NCBI RefSeq assembly: GCF_964228735.1
Contig: NZ_CAXRBQ010000032.1
Location: forward strand, 1-64,000
DNA: 64,000 bases
Direction: 5' to 3'
From: Pontibacterium sp964228735
GTDB taxonomy: Bacteria; Pseudomonadota; Gammaproteobacteria; Pseudomonadales; Balneatricaceae
A model generated the notes under the pieces. That model worked only from the letters and a program-made list of their open reading frames with translations, did no database searches and was not told the origin of the DNA. The translations under genes were made by a program, and so were the position numbers. Of this stretch, positions 24,529-32,910 are shown piece after piece; within the stretch, counting starts at the first letter, position 1, and each line of letters opens with the position of its first letter.

Positions 24529-26088
24529 ATGTTATTGAGTTACCCGAGCGAGTACCCGCCCATGGAGAGGTCCAGCCCGCAAGAGGGGCTTTCCGCACTC
24601 ACCGACGATGCCGAACGTAACCGCCTGCTGGCGGAGATGGCCGAGCAGTCCACCGATATGATCTCCCGCCACACGCCGGGTGACTGGCGTTTTATCTACG
24701 CCTCCCCCGCTGTGGAAAACCTGCTGGGCTACACGGTGGATGAAATCATCGGCATGTCCGCCTATGAGCTTTACCACCCGGACGATGTGGAAGACTTTAA
24801 ACGGCGCTCCCCCAGCGTGAGTTACGAGCGCGGACTTTATACCCACACCTACCGCTTCCGCTGTAAAGATGGCCACTACACTTGGCTGGAAAGCACCAGT
24901 CGCTCGATCCGTAATCCGGACAGCGGTGCGCTGGAAGAGATCTTGGTGGTTTCGCGTGACGCCAGTCGCCGTATTGAGGCAGAGCAGACCAACCGGCGCC
25001 TGGCGCGGGTGCTGGAGAGCAGCAGCGATCTGGTGGCTTTTGTCGATCTGGATAACCGCATCAGCGACCTTAATGAAGCGGCGCGCGAACGCCTGGGTGT
25101 GGATAACCCGGAGCAGCCACTTATCCTCCGCGACCTGTTGATGGCGCAGAGTTATCAACAATTGCAGGACGAGGCGTTACCCACAGCCCAGCAGGAGGGA
25201 CAGTGGCGTGGTGAAGTGGAGATGTGTGCACAAACCGGCGAAGTTATCCCCGTGATGCTGGAGCTGCTGGCCCACCGGTCCTTTGATGGACGGATCGAAT
25301 ATTTCTCCCTGCAGGCGCGCGACCTGAGTGCACAAAAAGCGATGGAGGCGGAGCGCCAGCAGTACCAGGCAGAAGTGAGCCGTGCCAGTCGCCTGATGAC
25401 CATGGGGGAGATGGCCTCGGGCCTGGCCCATGAACTCAACCAGCCGCTGACCGCCATCGTGAACTACGTAAGTGGTATCGAGCGCCGGGTGGAGCGCAGC
25501 GACACGGTCGCCTCTGCCCAACTGAGCAAACCGCTGCAGCGGATCAGTGCCACTGCCCTACGCGCCGGTGAGATTATCCGCCGTATGATGGACTTTGCCC
25601 GCAAGGGGCAGCCACAACGGGAAGCGATACCGCTGGCGGCCCTGGTAGACGAGGTGCTGCAGTTCTGTGCCAGCAGTGCCGGTCGCAGCAACGTACAGCT
25701 GACAAACCGAATTACAGATACGCAGATGGCAGTACTGGCCGACCGTATCCAGCTGGAACAGATTCTGCTGAACCTTTTGCTCAACGGCATCGAGGCCTGC
25801 CACAGCGACCAAGAGAGTGATGAAGAGCGCGAACCAAAACAGGTGTGGGTGGAAGCATCCAACTTCGAAGCTGGACAGGTGGTGATCCGCGTGTCCGATC
25901 AGGGCTCTGGCCTGCCGCAGGGGGAACCCGAGCAACTGTTCGAGCAGTTCTTTACCACCAAACAGGATGGTCTGGGCATGGGTTTGGCGATCAGCCACTC
26001 CTTGGTAGAAGCCCATGGCGGTCAGTTATGGGCCGAAAACACTGCTGAAGGTGGTGCGGTTTTCAGCTTCACGCTGGAAAAGGTATGA
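24529..26088 (+). CDS. PAS-domain sensor histidine kinase (FixL/DctS-like)
   Basis: A 519-residue cytoplasmic kinase without membrane segments. PAS 1 (about 30-150; RFIYASPAVENLLGYTVDEI), PAS 2 (about 155-270), HisKA with His in SGLAHELNQPLTAI, and HATPase_c (QLEQILLNLLLNGIEA, GLGMGLAISHSLVEAHGG). The ATG at 24529 has GGAGGT 8 nt upstream; the frame is open further upstream but reads through the repeat element. GGAGGT lies in the loop of ATCGG-AGGT-CCGAT. A FixJ-like regulator follows 56 bp downstream, so the two form a pair. No haem-binding PAS feature can be assigned with confidence, so the signal is unknown. Confidence 0.9.
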   Translation: MLLSYPSEYPPMERSSPQEGLSALTDDAERNRLLAEMAEQSTDMISRHTPGDWRFIYASPAVENLLGYTVDEIIGMSAYELYHPDDVEDFKRRSPSVSYERGLYTHTYRFRCKDGHYTWLESTSRSIRNPDSGALEEILVVSRDASRRIEAEQTNRRLARVLESSSDLVAFVDLDNRISDLNEAARERLGVDNPEQPLILRDLLMAQSYQQLQDEALPTAQQEGQWRGEVEMCAQTGEVIPVMLELLAHRSFDGRIEYFSLQARDLSAQKAMEAERQQYQAEVSRASRLMTMGEMASGLAHELNQPLTAIVNYVSGIERRVERSDTVASAQLSKPLQRISATALRAGEIIRRMMDFARKGQPQREAIPLAALVDEVLQFCASSAGRSNVQLTNRITDTQMAVLADRIQLEQILLNLLLNGIEACHSDQESDEEREPKQVWVEASNFEAGQVVIRVSDQGSGLPQGEPEQLFEQFFTTKQDGLGMGLAISHSLVEAHGGQLWAENTAEGGAVFSFTLEKV

Positions 26089-26144
26089 ACCTGCGGTAAA
26101 ATGCGCTCAATTGCAGCAAAACAGCAGTCAGGTAGAGTAAATCG

Positions 26145-26771
26145 ATGAGCAGCAGCCAGGATCAGATCGTATATGTGGTGGATGACGATGAAGATGTGCG
26201 TGATTCACTGCAGTGGTTGCTGGAATCGGTGGATCTGAACGTCGAGAGCTTTGACTCCGCACAGGCGTTCCTTGATGGCTACCAGGTCGGTCAGGGCGGC
26301 TGCATCCTGATGGATGTGCGTATGCCCGGTTTGAGCGGCATCAGCGCGCAAAAAAAATTGCCCGAATACCAAATCGATATCCCGCTGATTATGATCTCTG
26401 CCCACGGTAATGTGGATATGGCGGTTACTGCTATGACCCAGGGCGCACAAACCTTCATCGAAAAACCGTTCAACGACCAGACTCTGATCGACCAGGTACA
26501 GCGTGCCCTGGCAGACGATCTGGCTCAGCGCTCGCGGTTGAACCGCAAACACAGCTTCCAGGCCCGTTACGACAGCCTGACCAAGCGGGAAAAGCAGGTA
26601 TTTGAGCGGGTGGTCCAAGGGATGTCCAACCAGGAGATGGCGGATGATCTGGCGATCAACCGTAAAACCATCGAGGGCCATCGCGCCAATATGATGAACA
26701 AGATGGCTGCAGAATCCCTGGCGGAGCTGATCCAGATGGCGGTGGTGATCGGGCTGGTAGCCAGCGAATAA
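26145..26771 (+). CDS. FixJ/NarL-type response regulator
   Basis: A 208-residue regulator with an N-terminal receiver (acidic VVDDDEDVRDSL, phosphoacceptor D in ILMDVRMPGLSG, ISAHGNVDMAVTAMTQGA, Lys in FIEKPF) and a C-terminal LuxR-type HTH (LTKREKQVFERVVQGMSNQE). It is almost certainly the partner of the PAS kinase directly upstream. Probable targets are the adjacent acyl-CoA genes, but no site is identified. A strong bidirectional terminator follows 11 bp after the stop. Confidence 0.92.
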   Translation: MSSSQDQIVYVVDDDEDVRDSLQWLLESVDLNVESFDSAQAFLDGYQVGQGGCILMDVRMPGLSGISAQKKLPEYQIDIPLIMISAHGNVDMAVTAMTQGAQTFIEKPFNDQTLIDQVQRALADDLAQRSRLNRKHSFQARYDSLTKREKQVFERVVQGMSNQEMADDLAINRKTIEGHRANMMNKMAAESLAELIQMAVVIGLVASE

Positions 26772-26782
26772 CGCCAAAATTA

Positions 26783-26810
26783 AAAAAAGGCGCCAATGGG
26801 CGCCTTTTTT
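26783..26810. terminator. Bidirectional rho-independent terminator
   Basis: AAAAAAGGCGCC-AATG-GGCGCCTTTTTT with U-tracts on both strands, between the convergent response regulator and DadA-like genes. Confidence 0.9.
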
Positions 26811-26825
26811 GTGTCTCTAAACCTG

Positions 26826-28118
26826 TCAGAAGCGATCGATCCGGTAAGGGGCCAGGTTGATCTCGCTGGACCCGGTGGTCACCAGCTCGGTGATAATGCG
26901 ACCGGTGCGTGGTCCCAGCACCAGACCCATATGCTGGTGGCCGAAGGCGTACAGCACGTTGTCGTAGTTCGGACATTCGCCGATCACCGGCAGGCTGTCG
27001 GTAATGGACGGGCGGTGCCCCATCCACTTCACGTGATCGCTGGTGTCGATCTCCGGGAACAGGGTTTTGGCGTGGTGAAGCAAACGGTCGCAGAAGTCGT
27101 AGTTCGGGTCGGCTTTCAGGCCACCGAACTCCACCAGACCGGCAAAGCGGATACCGCCTTCCATTGGTGTGGCGACCAGCTTGCCCGCCGAGAACATGAT
27201 CGGCGCGTGCAGTTCGATACCCGGATTCTGGATCTGCACGTGGTAACCCCGCTCCGATTCCAGCGGCACGTTGTGACCCAGTTGCTCGGCCAGCTTGGCA
27301 GACCAGGCGCCCCCGGCGATCACCAGACGGTTGACCGGGTAGATGCCACGGTCGGTCACGATGCCATTCACCTGACCGTTGTCGCGACGCAGTTCCCGCA
27401 CTTCACCGGTAATCAGCTCACCGCCCTGCTCCACAAAGTGCTTGGCCATGGTTTTCACCAGCATACCCGGGTTCGGTGAGAAACCGTGGTTGTGCAGCGA
27501 TACGGCGAAGTTGAACTCCGGTGATACCGCTTCTTCACGGTTGTGCACCTCGTCCCCTTCCAACAGGTCGTAGGTGTTACCGAATTTGCTGCGGGTGTCC
27601 CACGCCAGTTTGTCGGCTTCGAAGGCGGCGCGATCCTTGTACAGGTAGTAGTACGGCGCTGCCTTGGCATAGGCTTCGGCGCCGGTCATCGCGGCCTGTT
27701 CCAGGTGCAGGCTAGTGGCGTCCTTCAGCAGTGCCGCCAGAGACTGGCTGATATGTTGGAAACGCTGCATACGGGTGTTCATGGCAAAGGAGGTACCCCA
27801 GCCGGTCAGCTTGGGCAGGTAACCCAGTGGCAGCGACAGGGGCCCGTGTGGGTCCATCAGCAGCTGCGGCAGTGTCCAAAGAAAGCCGGGTGTTGCCACA
27901 GGGATGCAACCACATTCGGCGAAGATGCCTGCATTACCGTGCGAGGTGGCATCTGCCGGGGGGAGCTTGTCGATTACCGCCACCTTCAGGCCTTTCGCCT
28001 GCAGCTGTACGGCACAGGAGATACCGATAATACCGGCGCCGATGACGGTCACATCGGGTGTGCCGGCTTCGGTGCGAGGGTTTGGCTGAGAATGGTCTAA
28101 CGTAGCCATAATTGGCAT
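26826..28118 (-). CDS. FAD-dependent D-amino acid dehydrogenase (DadA-like)
   Basis: A 430-residue DAO-superfamily flavoenzyme. The N-terminal Rossmann motif VIGAGIIGISCAVQLQAKG and downstream Glu bind FAD; DATSHGNAGIFAECG and the late GHQHMGLVLGPRTGRII resemble DadA, which oxidises D-amino acids to imino acids at the membrane. The start at 28118 has GGAGAAC close upstream; ATG 28109 is an alternative. It lies downstream of and on the same strand as a TRAP importer and RidA. The set fits uptake and oxidation of a D-amino acid or amine, with RidA hydrolysing the imine product. Substrate unproven. Confidence 0.85.
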   Translation of the reverse strand: MPIMATLDHSQPNPRTEAGTPDVTVIGAGIIGISCAVQLQAKGLKVAVIDKLPPADATSHGNAGIFAECGCIPVATPGFLWTLPQLLMDPHGPLSLPLGYLPKLTGWGTSFAMNTRMQRFQHISQSLAALLKDATSLHLEQAAMTGAEAYAKAAPYYYLYKDRAAFEADKLAWDTRSKFGNTYDLLEGDEVHNREEAVSPEFNFAVSLHNHGFSPNPGMLVKTMAKHFVEQGGELITGEVRELRRDNGQVNGIVTDRGIYPVNRLVIAGGAWSAKLAEQLGHNVPLESERGYHVQIQNPGIELHAPIMFSAGKLVATPMEGGIRFAGLVEFGGLKADPNYDFCDRLLHHAKTLFPEIDTSDHVKWMGHRPSITDSLPVIGECPNYDNVLYAFGHQHMGLVLGPRTGRIITELVTTGSSEINLAPYRIDRF

Positions 28119-28258
28119 GTTCTCCGGTCGTTTGCGGCAGTTGAGGCAGTATTCGGGCAAAGACCTGCCCTGCCATCCGCAGACGACATATTTGATTGTT
28201 ACAGTGCTTCGAGAGAAAAGAGCTCCGGGGTGGTTTCCACCCCGGAAAGGTCAGGCGA

Positions 28259-29569
28259 TTAGCCCGGTGTTTGCTTCATGTTTTCCGGCAGGTAGGTGGC
28301 CAGTTCCGGGAACATCACCAGGATGCCCACCATCACCACCATCAGCAGAAACATCGGGAAGGCGGTTTTGGCGATGTAGCCGATCGGTTTCTTGGTCATG
28401 CCCTGCATTACGAACAGGTTGAAGCCGATTGGCGGTGTGATCTGGGCCATCTCTACCACCACCACGATGAAGATACCGAACCACAGCAGGTCGATACCGG
28501 CCTGACGGATCATCGGTTCCACCACTGCCATGGTCAGGACCACGGAAGAGATGCCGTCGAGGAACATGCCGACGATGATGTAGAAACACATCAGGGCGAA
28601 GATCAGCGTCAGTGGTGACAGCTCCAGCGAGCCGATGTATTCGGCTACGGTGGCCGGCAGACCGGTGAAACCCATCGCCAGTGCCAGGAACGCAGCACCT
28701 GCCAGGATCAGCGCGATCATGCAGGAGGTGCGGGTAGCTCCCATCAGACTCTCGATAAAGGTGTTCTTGGTCAGGGAGCCCTGCAGCGCCGCCAGCGTCA
28801 GCGCACCGATCACACCAAAGGCCGCGGATTCAGTTGCTGTCGCCACGCCGGTGTAGATGGTGCCGATGACCAGACCGATCAGCAGGATCACCGGGATCAG
28901 GAAGCGGGAGTTATACAGCTTCTGGCCGAAGCTCATGCGTGCTTCTTTTGGTGGTACTTCGTGACGGCGCACAAAGGACCAGACCGCGATGTAACCCATA
29001 AACAGGCCTGCCAGTACCAGACCCGGGAAGACACCCGCCATAAACAGCTTGGAGATCGACTCGTTGATGGTCACACCGTACACGATCAGGGTCAGGGACG
29101 GTGGAATCATCAGACCCAGGGTGGATGCACCTACCAGGGTACCCAGGGTCATGTAGTCCGGGTAACCACGGCGGCGCAGCTCCGGAATCGACATCTTGCC
29201 CACGGTGGTCAGGGTGGCTGCGGAGGAGCCGGATACGGCCGCAAACACGGTACAGCCCACCACGTTGGTATGCAGCAGCTGGCCCGGCAGGCCCGCCATC
29301 CACGGGGCAAGCCCCTTGAACATATCCTCGGACAGGCGGGTGCGGAACAGAATCTCACCCATCCAGATAAACAGTGGCAGCGCGGTCAGTGTCCAACTCG
29401 CCGAGCCGGACCAGATCGCGGTAAACATCGCATCGCCGGTTGGCCGGCTGGTGAACAGCTCCATGCCGACGAAGGCTACACCCAGCAGTGCCAGTCCGAT
29501 CCAGACGCCGCTGCCGAGCAGGAAAAACAGTGTAAACAGGAAAATACCTGTGAGTGTCAGCTCGTCCAT
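28259..29569 (-). CDS. dctM: TRAP transporter large permease (DctM family)
   Basis: A 436-residue, roughly 12-helix inner-membrane protein, the substrate-translocating subunit of a TRAP transporter driven by Na+. It has the DctM hallmark runs SGSSAATLTTVGKMSIPELRR and PPSLTLIVYGV and the C-terminal ITPPIGFNLFVMQG. Its start overlaps the DctQ stop (TGATG), so the two are translationally coupled. Substrate is set by the DctP protein encoded upstream. Confidence 0.92.
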   Translation of the reverse strand: MDELTLTGIFLFTLFFLLGSGVWIGLALLGVAFVGMELFTSRPTGDAMFTAIWSGSASWTLTALPLFIWMGEILFRTRLSEDMFKGLAPWMAGLPGQLLHTNVVGCTVFAAVSGSSAATLTTVGKMSIPELRRRGYPDYMTLGTLVGASTLGLMIPPSLTLIVYGVTINESISKLFMAGVFPGLVLAGLFMGYIAVWSFVRRHEVPPKEARMSFGQKLYNSRFLIPVILLIGLVIGTIYTGVATATESAAFGVIGALTLAALQGSLTKNTFIESLMGATRTSCMIALILAGAAFLALAMGFTGLPATVAEYIGSLELSPLTLIFALMCFYIIVGMFLDGISSVVLTMAVVEPMIRQAGIDLLWFGIFIVVVVEMAQITPPIGFNLFVMQGMTKKPIGYIAKTAFPMFLLMVVMVGILVMFPELATYLPENMKQTPG

Positions 29570-30138
29570 CAGAACTCCTCCCCTTCAACGTGGTGCTCTT
29601 CGGCAAAGGTGTCGTCGTGGCCCATCAGGGTACGCACCAGGTGATCCAGCAGGGCGATGGTGAAGATCACCGAACCGATCGCGATCGCCATCTGTGGAAT
29701 CCACAGTGGAGTCGCATCCTGGCCCTGGGAGATATCGTGGATCATATGGGATAGCTGTACGTTGCGGATGGAGTAATACGCAAGGTATCCCGCCAGCAGC
29801 GAGGCGATGCTCAGGCACCAGATATCCAATGCGCGGCGTACTTTGCCCTTGGCGATATTCAGGACCAGGCTGACGCGGATATGGGCGTTGCGGTTAAGGG
29901 TGTAAGCCAGCGCAAAGAAGGAGGAGGCGGCCATGCAGTAACCGGCGTAATCGGTAGAGCCGGGGAACTGAATGCCAGTCCAGCGGCAGACCATCTGGGC
30001 GACAATGATGCCCAAAATGGCGAGCAGGAATAGCGCTGCTACCGCACCGGAAGCCAGATACAGCGTATCCAGACCTTTGCGCAGCAATGATGTGCCTGCT
30101 GTACGGGTATTTTCCCGGGTCATGGTTTCGGTAGTCAT
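29569..30138 (-). CDS. dctQ: TRAP transporter small permease (DctQ family)
   Basis: A 189-residue, four-helix protein with the DctQ features CRWTGIQFPGSTDYAGYCMAASSFFALAY and RNAHIRVSLVLN. It associates with DctM to form the membrane part of the TRAP carrier. The first ATG lacks a good ribosome site; ATG 30123 is possible. Two stem-loops separate it from dctP upstream. Confidence 0.9.
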   Translation of the reverse strand: MTTETMTRENTRTAGTSLLRKGLDTLYLASGAVAALFLLAILGIIVAQMVCRWTGIQFPGSTDYAGYCMAASSFFALAYTLNRNAHIRVSLVLNIAKGKVRRALDIWCLSIASLLAGYLAYYSIRNVQLSHMIHDISQGQDATPLWIPQMAIAIGSVIFTIALLDHLVRTLMGHDDTFAEEHHVEGEEF

Positions 30139-30203
30139 GGTGATTATCGTTCTATTTATATTAGTCGTGCTCGCGCGCTACTTCCCTGTCAGCGCAGGAA
30201 AAG

Positions 30204-30236
30204 GCACGGCACACCCGAAGCAGCGGGTCGCCGTGC
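30204..30236 (-). terminator. Attenuator-like stem-loop between dctP and dctQ
   Basis: Outer stem GCACGGC/GCCGTGC encloses ACCCG/CGGGT, followed on the minus strand by CTTTTCC. This could partly terminate transcription, giving more DctP than permease. Confidence 0.55.
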
Positions 30237-30245
30237 AAGGGAGGT

Positions 30246-30281
30246 ACCCGGTTATCCGTTGATGAGGTCGAATAACCGGGT
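30246..30281. other. Second intercistronic stem-loop after dctP
   Basis: ACCCGGTTAT/ATAACCGGGT, perfect 10-bp arms with a 16-nt loop, immediately downstream of the dctP stop. There is no U-tract; it probably protects the dctP mRNA 3' end. Confidence 0.55.
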
Positions 30282-30288
30282 TGAGATG

Positions 30289-31272
30289 TTACTTGTTGTA
30301 CGCGTCCAGGATCGCCTGACCACTGTCACCGGCGTGCTTCAGCCACTCGGCAGTCATGGTGTCACCGATCTGGCCGAAGTCAGCTGCCAGTTTTTCGCCT
30401 GCTGGCTGAACGGTCATACCGTTTTTCTGCAGCTGCTCGATGTACCAGCCTGCCAGCTGCTCGGAGCGTGCCGCACCGGCTTTTTCTGCCATCAGCGCCA
30501 GACCTTTAACGATGTTCTGGGTGTTCTCATCCAGGCTGTTCCAAGCCTGTTTGTTCACGAACACGTAGTTGCGTGGCAGCCATACTTTAACGTCGTACCA
30601 GTGGGTCAGGTGCTCCCACACCTTACGGTCGTAACCGGTTGCACCGGAGGAGATGAAAGATTCAGCTACACCAGTTGCCAGCGCCTGGCTCAGCTCGGCG
30701 GCTTCAACCTGTACCGGTACCGCACCGGCCAGCTCAGCCATACGTGCAGTGGCGCTGTTGTAGGAGCGGAATTTCACACCCTGCAGGTCGGCAGTGCCGT
30801 TCAGCTCTTTCTTCGCGTAGAAACCACCCGGAGGCCATGGCACGGAGTACAGCAGTACCAGGTTGTGCTTATCCAGCAGCTTTTCCAGCTCCGGACGGGC
30901 TGCTTTCATCAGCGCGTCGGACTCTTCGAAAGAGGTCGCCAGGAAAGGTACGGAGTCGAAGGCGAACAGCGCATCTTCGTTGGCGTGAGCCGACAGGATA
31001 CGTTCACCGATCTGAGCCTGACCGGTCTGTACCGCACGCTTGATCTCGTTACCTTTGAACAGGGAGCCGCCGCCGTGGACCTTGATCTCCAGTTCGCCGC
31101 CGGTTGCGATCTTCACCGCTTCCGCAAACGCTTTTGCGTTCTGGGTGTGGAAGTTGGAGTCGGTGTATGCCATCGGCATATCCCACTTCTCACCAGCCAT
31201 AGCAAAGGTGCTGGATACGGCCAGCGTTGCCGCTGCGATGTGCTTGATCAGTTTATTCAGTTTCATAGCCAT
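30289..31272 (-). CDS. dctP: TRAP transporter substrate-binding protein (DctP family)
   Basis: A 327-residue periplasmic protein with a signal peptide (about 1-24, ending STFAMA) and the DctP fold. Features include the ligand-contacting Arg region LQGVKFRSYNSATARMAELAG and KVWEHLTHWYDV. It binds the solute and delivers it to DctQM. A GTG 12 bp upstream is less well placed: AGGTG sits about 9 nt before the ATG used. It heads an operon with dctQM and the DadA-like gene, with RidA upstream, so an amino acid, imino acid or amine ligand is inferred. Confidence 0.92.
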   Translation of the reverse strand: MAMKLNKLIKHIAAATLAVSSTFAMAGEKWDMPMAYTDSNFHTQNAKAFAEAVKIATGGELEIKVHGGGSLFKGNEIKRAVQTGQAQIGERILSAHANEDALFAFDSVPFLATSFEESDALMKAARPELEKLLDKHNLVLLYSVPWPPGGFYAKKELNGTADLQGVKFRSYNSATARMAELAGAVPVQVEAAELSQALATGVAESFISSGATGYDRKVWEHLTHWYDVKVWLPRNYVFVNKQAWNSLDENTQNIVKGLALMAEKAGAARSEQLAGWYIEQLQKNGMTVQPAGEKLAADFGQIGDTMTAEWLKHAGDSGQAILDAYNK

Positions 31273-31320
31273 GTTTCGTTTCACCTGTTTGATCTATTTA
31301 TTGTTCTACCGGGTGTAGGG

Positions 31321-31378
31321 TTATTCAAGTAGCCATAAGCGATTCAAGTAGCCCTAAGTGATGCATCTTCAAGATGCA
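31321..31378. repeat. Tandem 19-bp repeat and palindrome at the 3' end of ridA
   Basis: Two copies of ATTCAAGTAGCC(A/C)TAAG(C/T)G (from about 31321 and 31340) are followed by GATGCATCTT-C-AAGATGCATC, a perfect 10-bp palindrome touching the ridA stop codon. There is no U-tract. Probably a local repeat or weak terminator. Confidence 0.6.
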
Positions 31379-31726
31379 TCAGATGGCAGCGATGCAGGAC
31401 ATCTCTACCAGCAGTGATGGACGTGCCATACGTGCTTCCACACACGCACGTGCTGGGGCCTGACCCTCTTCAACCCAGGCATCCCAAACTTCGTTCATTC
31501 CTGCAAAATCTTTCATGTCGCGGACATACACGGTAACGGAGAGCAGCTTGCTCTTGTCGCTGCCGATTTCGGCCAGCAGGTTTTCGATCTTTTTCAGCGT
31601 GGACGCTGTCTGTTCGCGAATACCTACGTTTTCATCGGCTGGAACCTGACCACAGAGGTAAGCCACGTTGTTATGGATCACGGCGCGGCTCATACGCTGG
31701 CCGCTGTCATGACGTTCAATAGACAT
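31379..31726 (-). CDS. ridA: RidA family imine/enamine deaminase
   Basis: A 115-residue member of the YjgF/YER057c/UK114 family, usually a trimer that hydrolyses reactive imine or enamine intermediates to keto acids and ammonia. The active-site Arg lies in APARACVEARMARPSLLVEM, and YLCGQVPADENVGIREQT is typical. It diverges from a LysR gene and sits directly upstream of the dctP-dctQM-dehydrogenase genes on the same strand. A dehydrogenase that makes imines next to RidA fits a detoxifying partner. Confidence 0.9.
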   Translation of the reverse strand: MSIERHDSGQRMSRAVIHNNVAYLCGQVPADENVGIREQTASTLKKIENLLAEIGSDKSKLLSVTVYVRDMKDFAGMNEVWDAWVEEGQAPARACVEARMARPSLLVEMSCIAAI

Positions 31727-31888
31727 TGAGTGTTCTCTCCATCCAGTTTGCGAGGAACCCGGATCAGTACCTGCGCATCAATTTCTGTGCTTCTCGACGA
31801 GAATTATTATTATTGGCTCTGGGGTATAAGTTCCAATACAATTATTTCAATGATCTATGCGGCAATGTTATGGGTGGGGTGAAATATT

Positions 31889-32818
31889 ATGAATTCCAAA
31901 CAGTTAGCGGCGTTCCGGGCGGTGATGTTGGCAGGTTCAATGAGTGATGCCTCGCGCATGCTCTATGTCTCGCAGCCTGCGGTGTCGCGTTTGATCAAGG
32001 ATCTGGAGGAGTCGCTGGGCTTTACCCTGTTTGATCGCCGCAACAGCCGTCTCTACCCGACCCAGGCGGCACATGCGTTCTACCGGGAGGTGGAACGCCA
32101 CTTTATTGGCATGGATAACCTCTCCCAGGCGGCGGATCAGATCCGCATGATGCGCAGCGGTCGTTTGCGTATTGGGGCGATGCCAGCACTGGCGTTCAGT
32201 GTGATGCCCACCATTGTCAGTCGCTTTCTGCGCAGCCACGGGGATGTATCCGCCGTATTCGCTCCGCACCTGTCTGTTGAGCTGGCAAACCGTGTGGGCG
32301 CGCAGCAGTTTGATCTGGGGGTTGTGATGTTGCCGGTGGAAAGCAAAGAGATCGCCTATGGACCTTGCTACAAAATCGACTGTGTCTGCATTGCACCTAA
32401 AGGTCACCGTTTTGCCGACCAGGAAAAAGTGCACGCGTCCGACCTGCACCGCGAACCGTTTGTGGCGATTGGCCAGCAGAATACGGTGACGCGTTTTCTG
32501 ATCGATTCTGCCCTGCGGGAAAATTTGGCGCGCCCCGATGAGCGTATGGAAACCCTGCTGCTCTCCACGGCGGCCTCGATGGTGAAAGAGGGACTGGGCG
32601 TTTCGATCGTGGATGCATTCACTGCCCATACCTTTGCCGATGAAAACCTGATTGTGCGCCCGTTTGAACCGTCGGTGCCGCTCTATTTTGGATTTATCAC
32701 CCCGGTAAACCGCCCGGTATCCGGTCTGGCGCAGGAGTTTATCGACAGTTTTGAGGCTTATGCGGCCTATAACTTCCCACTCACACCCATCGAGCCGGAC
32801 GAGGTGGGGGTAGTCTGA
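31889..32818 (+). CDS. LysR-family transcriptional regulator
   Basis: A 309-residue LysR protein: HTH with LAAFRAVMLAGSMSDASRMLYVSQPAVSRLIKDLE and a C-terminal effector domain. GGGGTG lies upstream of the ATG. It diverges from ridA and the TRAP/dehydrogenase genes, which are its likely targets. The motif set resembles regulators of opine and amino acid catabolism (OccR/NocR-like N-terminus), but the ligand cannot be read from sequence. An EamA exporter follows 92 bp downstream. Confidence 0.9.
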   Translation: MNSKQLAAFRAVMLAGSMSDASRMLYVSQPAVSRLIKDLEESLGFTLFDRRNSRLYPTQAAHAFYREVERHFIGMDNLSQAADQIRMMRSGRLRIGAMPALAFSVMPTIVSRFLRSHGDVSAVFAPHLSVELANRVGAQQFDLGVVMLPVESKEIAYGPCYKIDCVCIAPKGHRFADQEKVHASDLHREPFVAIGQQNTVTRFLIDSALRENLARPDERMETLLLSTAASMVKEGLGVSIVDAFTAHTFADENLIVRPFEPSVPLYFGFITPVNRPVSGLAQEFIDSFEAYAAYNFPLTPIEPDEVGVV

Positions 32819-32910
32819 GTCGTTCGGCTCGGTTACTATCGCCTTCTCTTCTTCGACATCCGACATCTCAATTTCTGTGGCTTCTCCTGAATCCATACTG
32901 GAGAAGTAAT

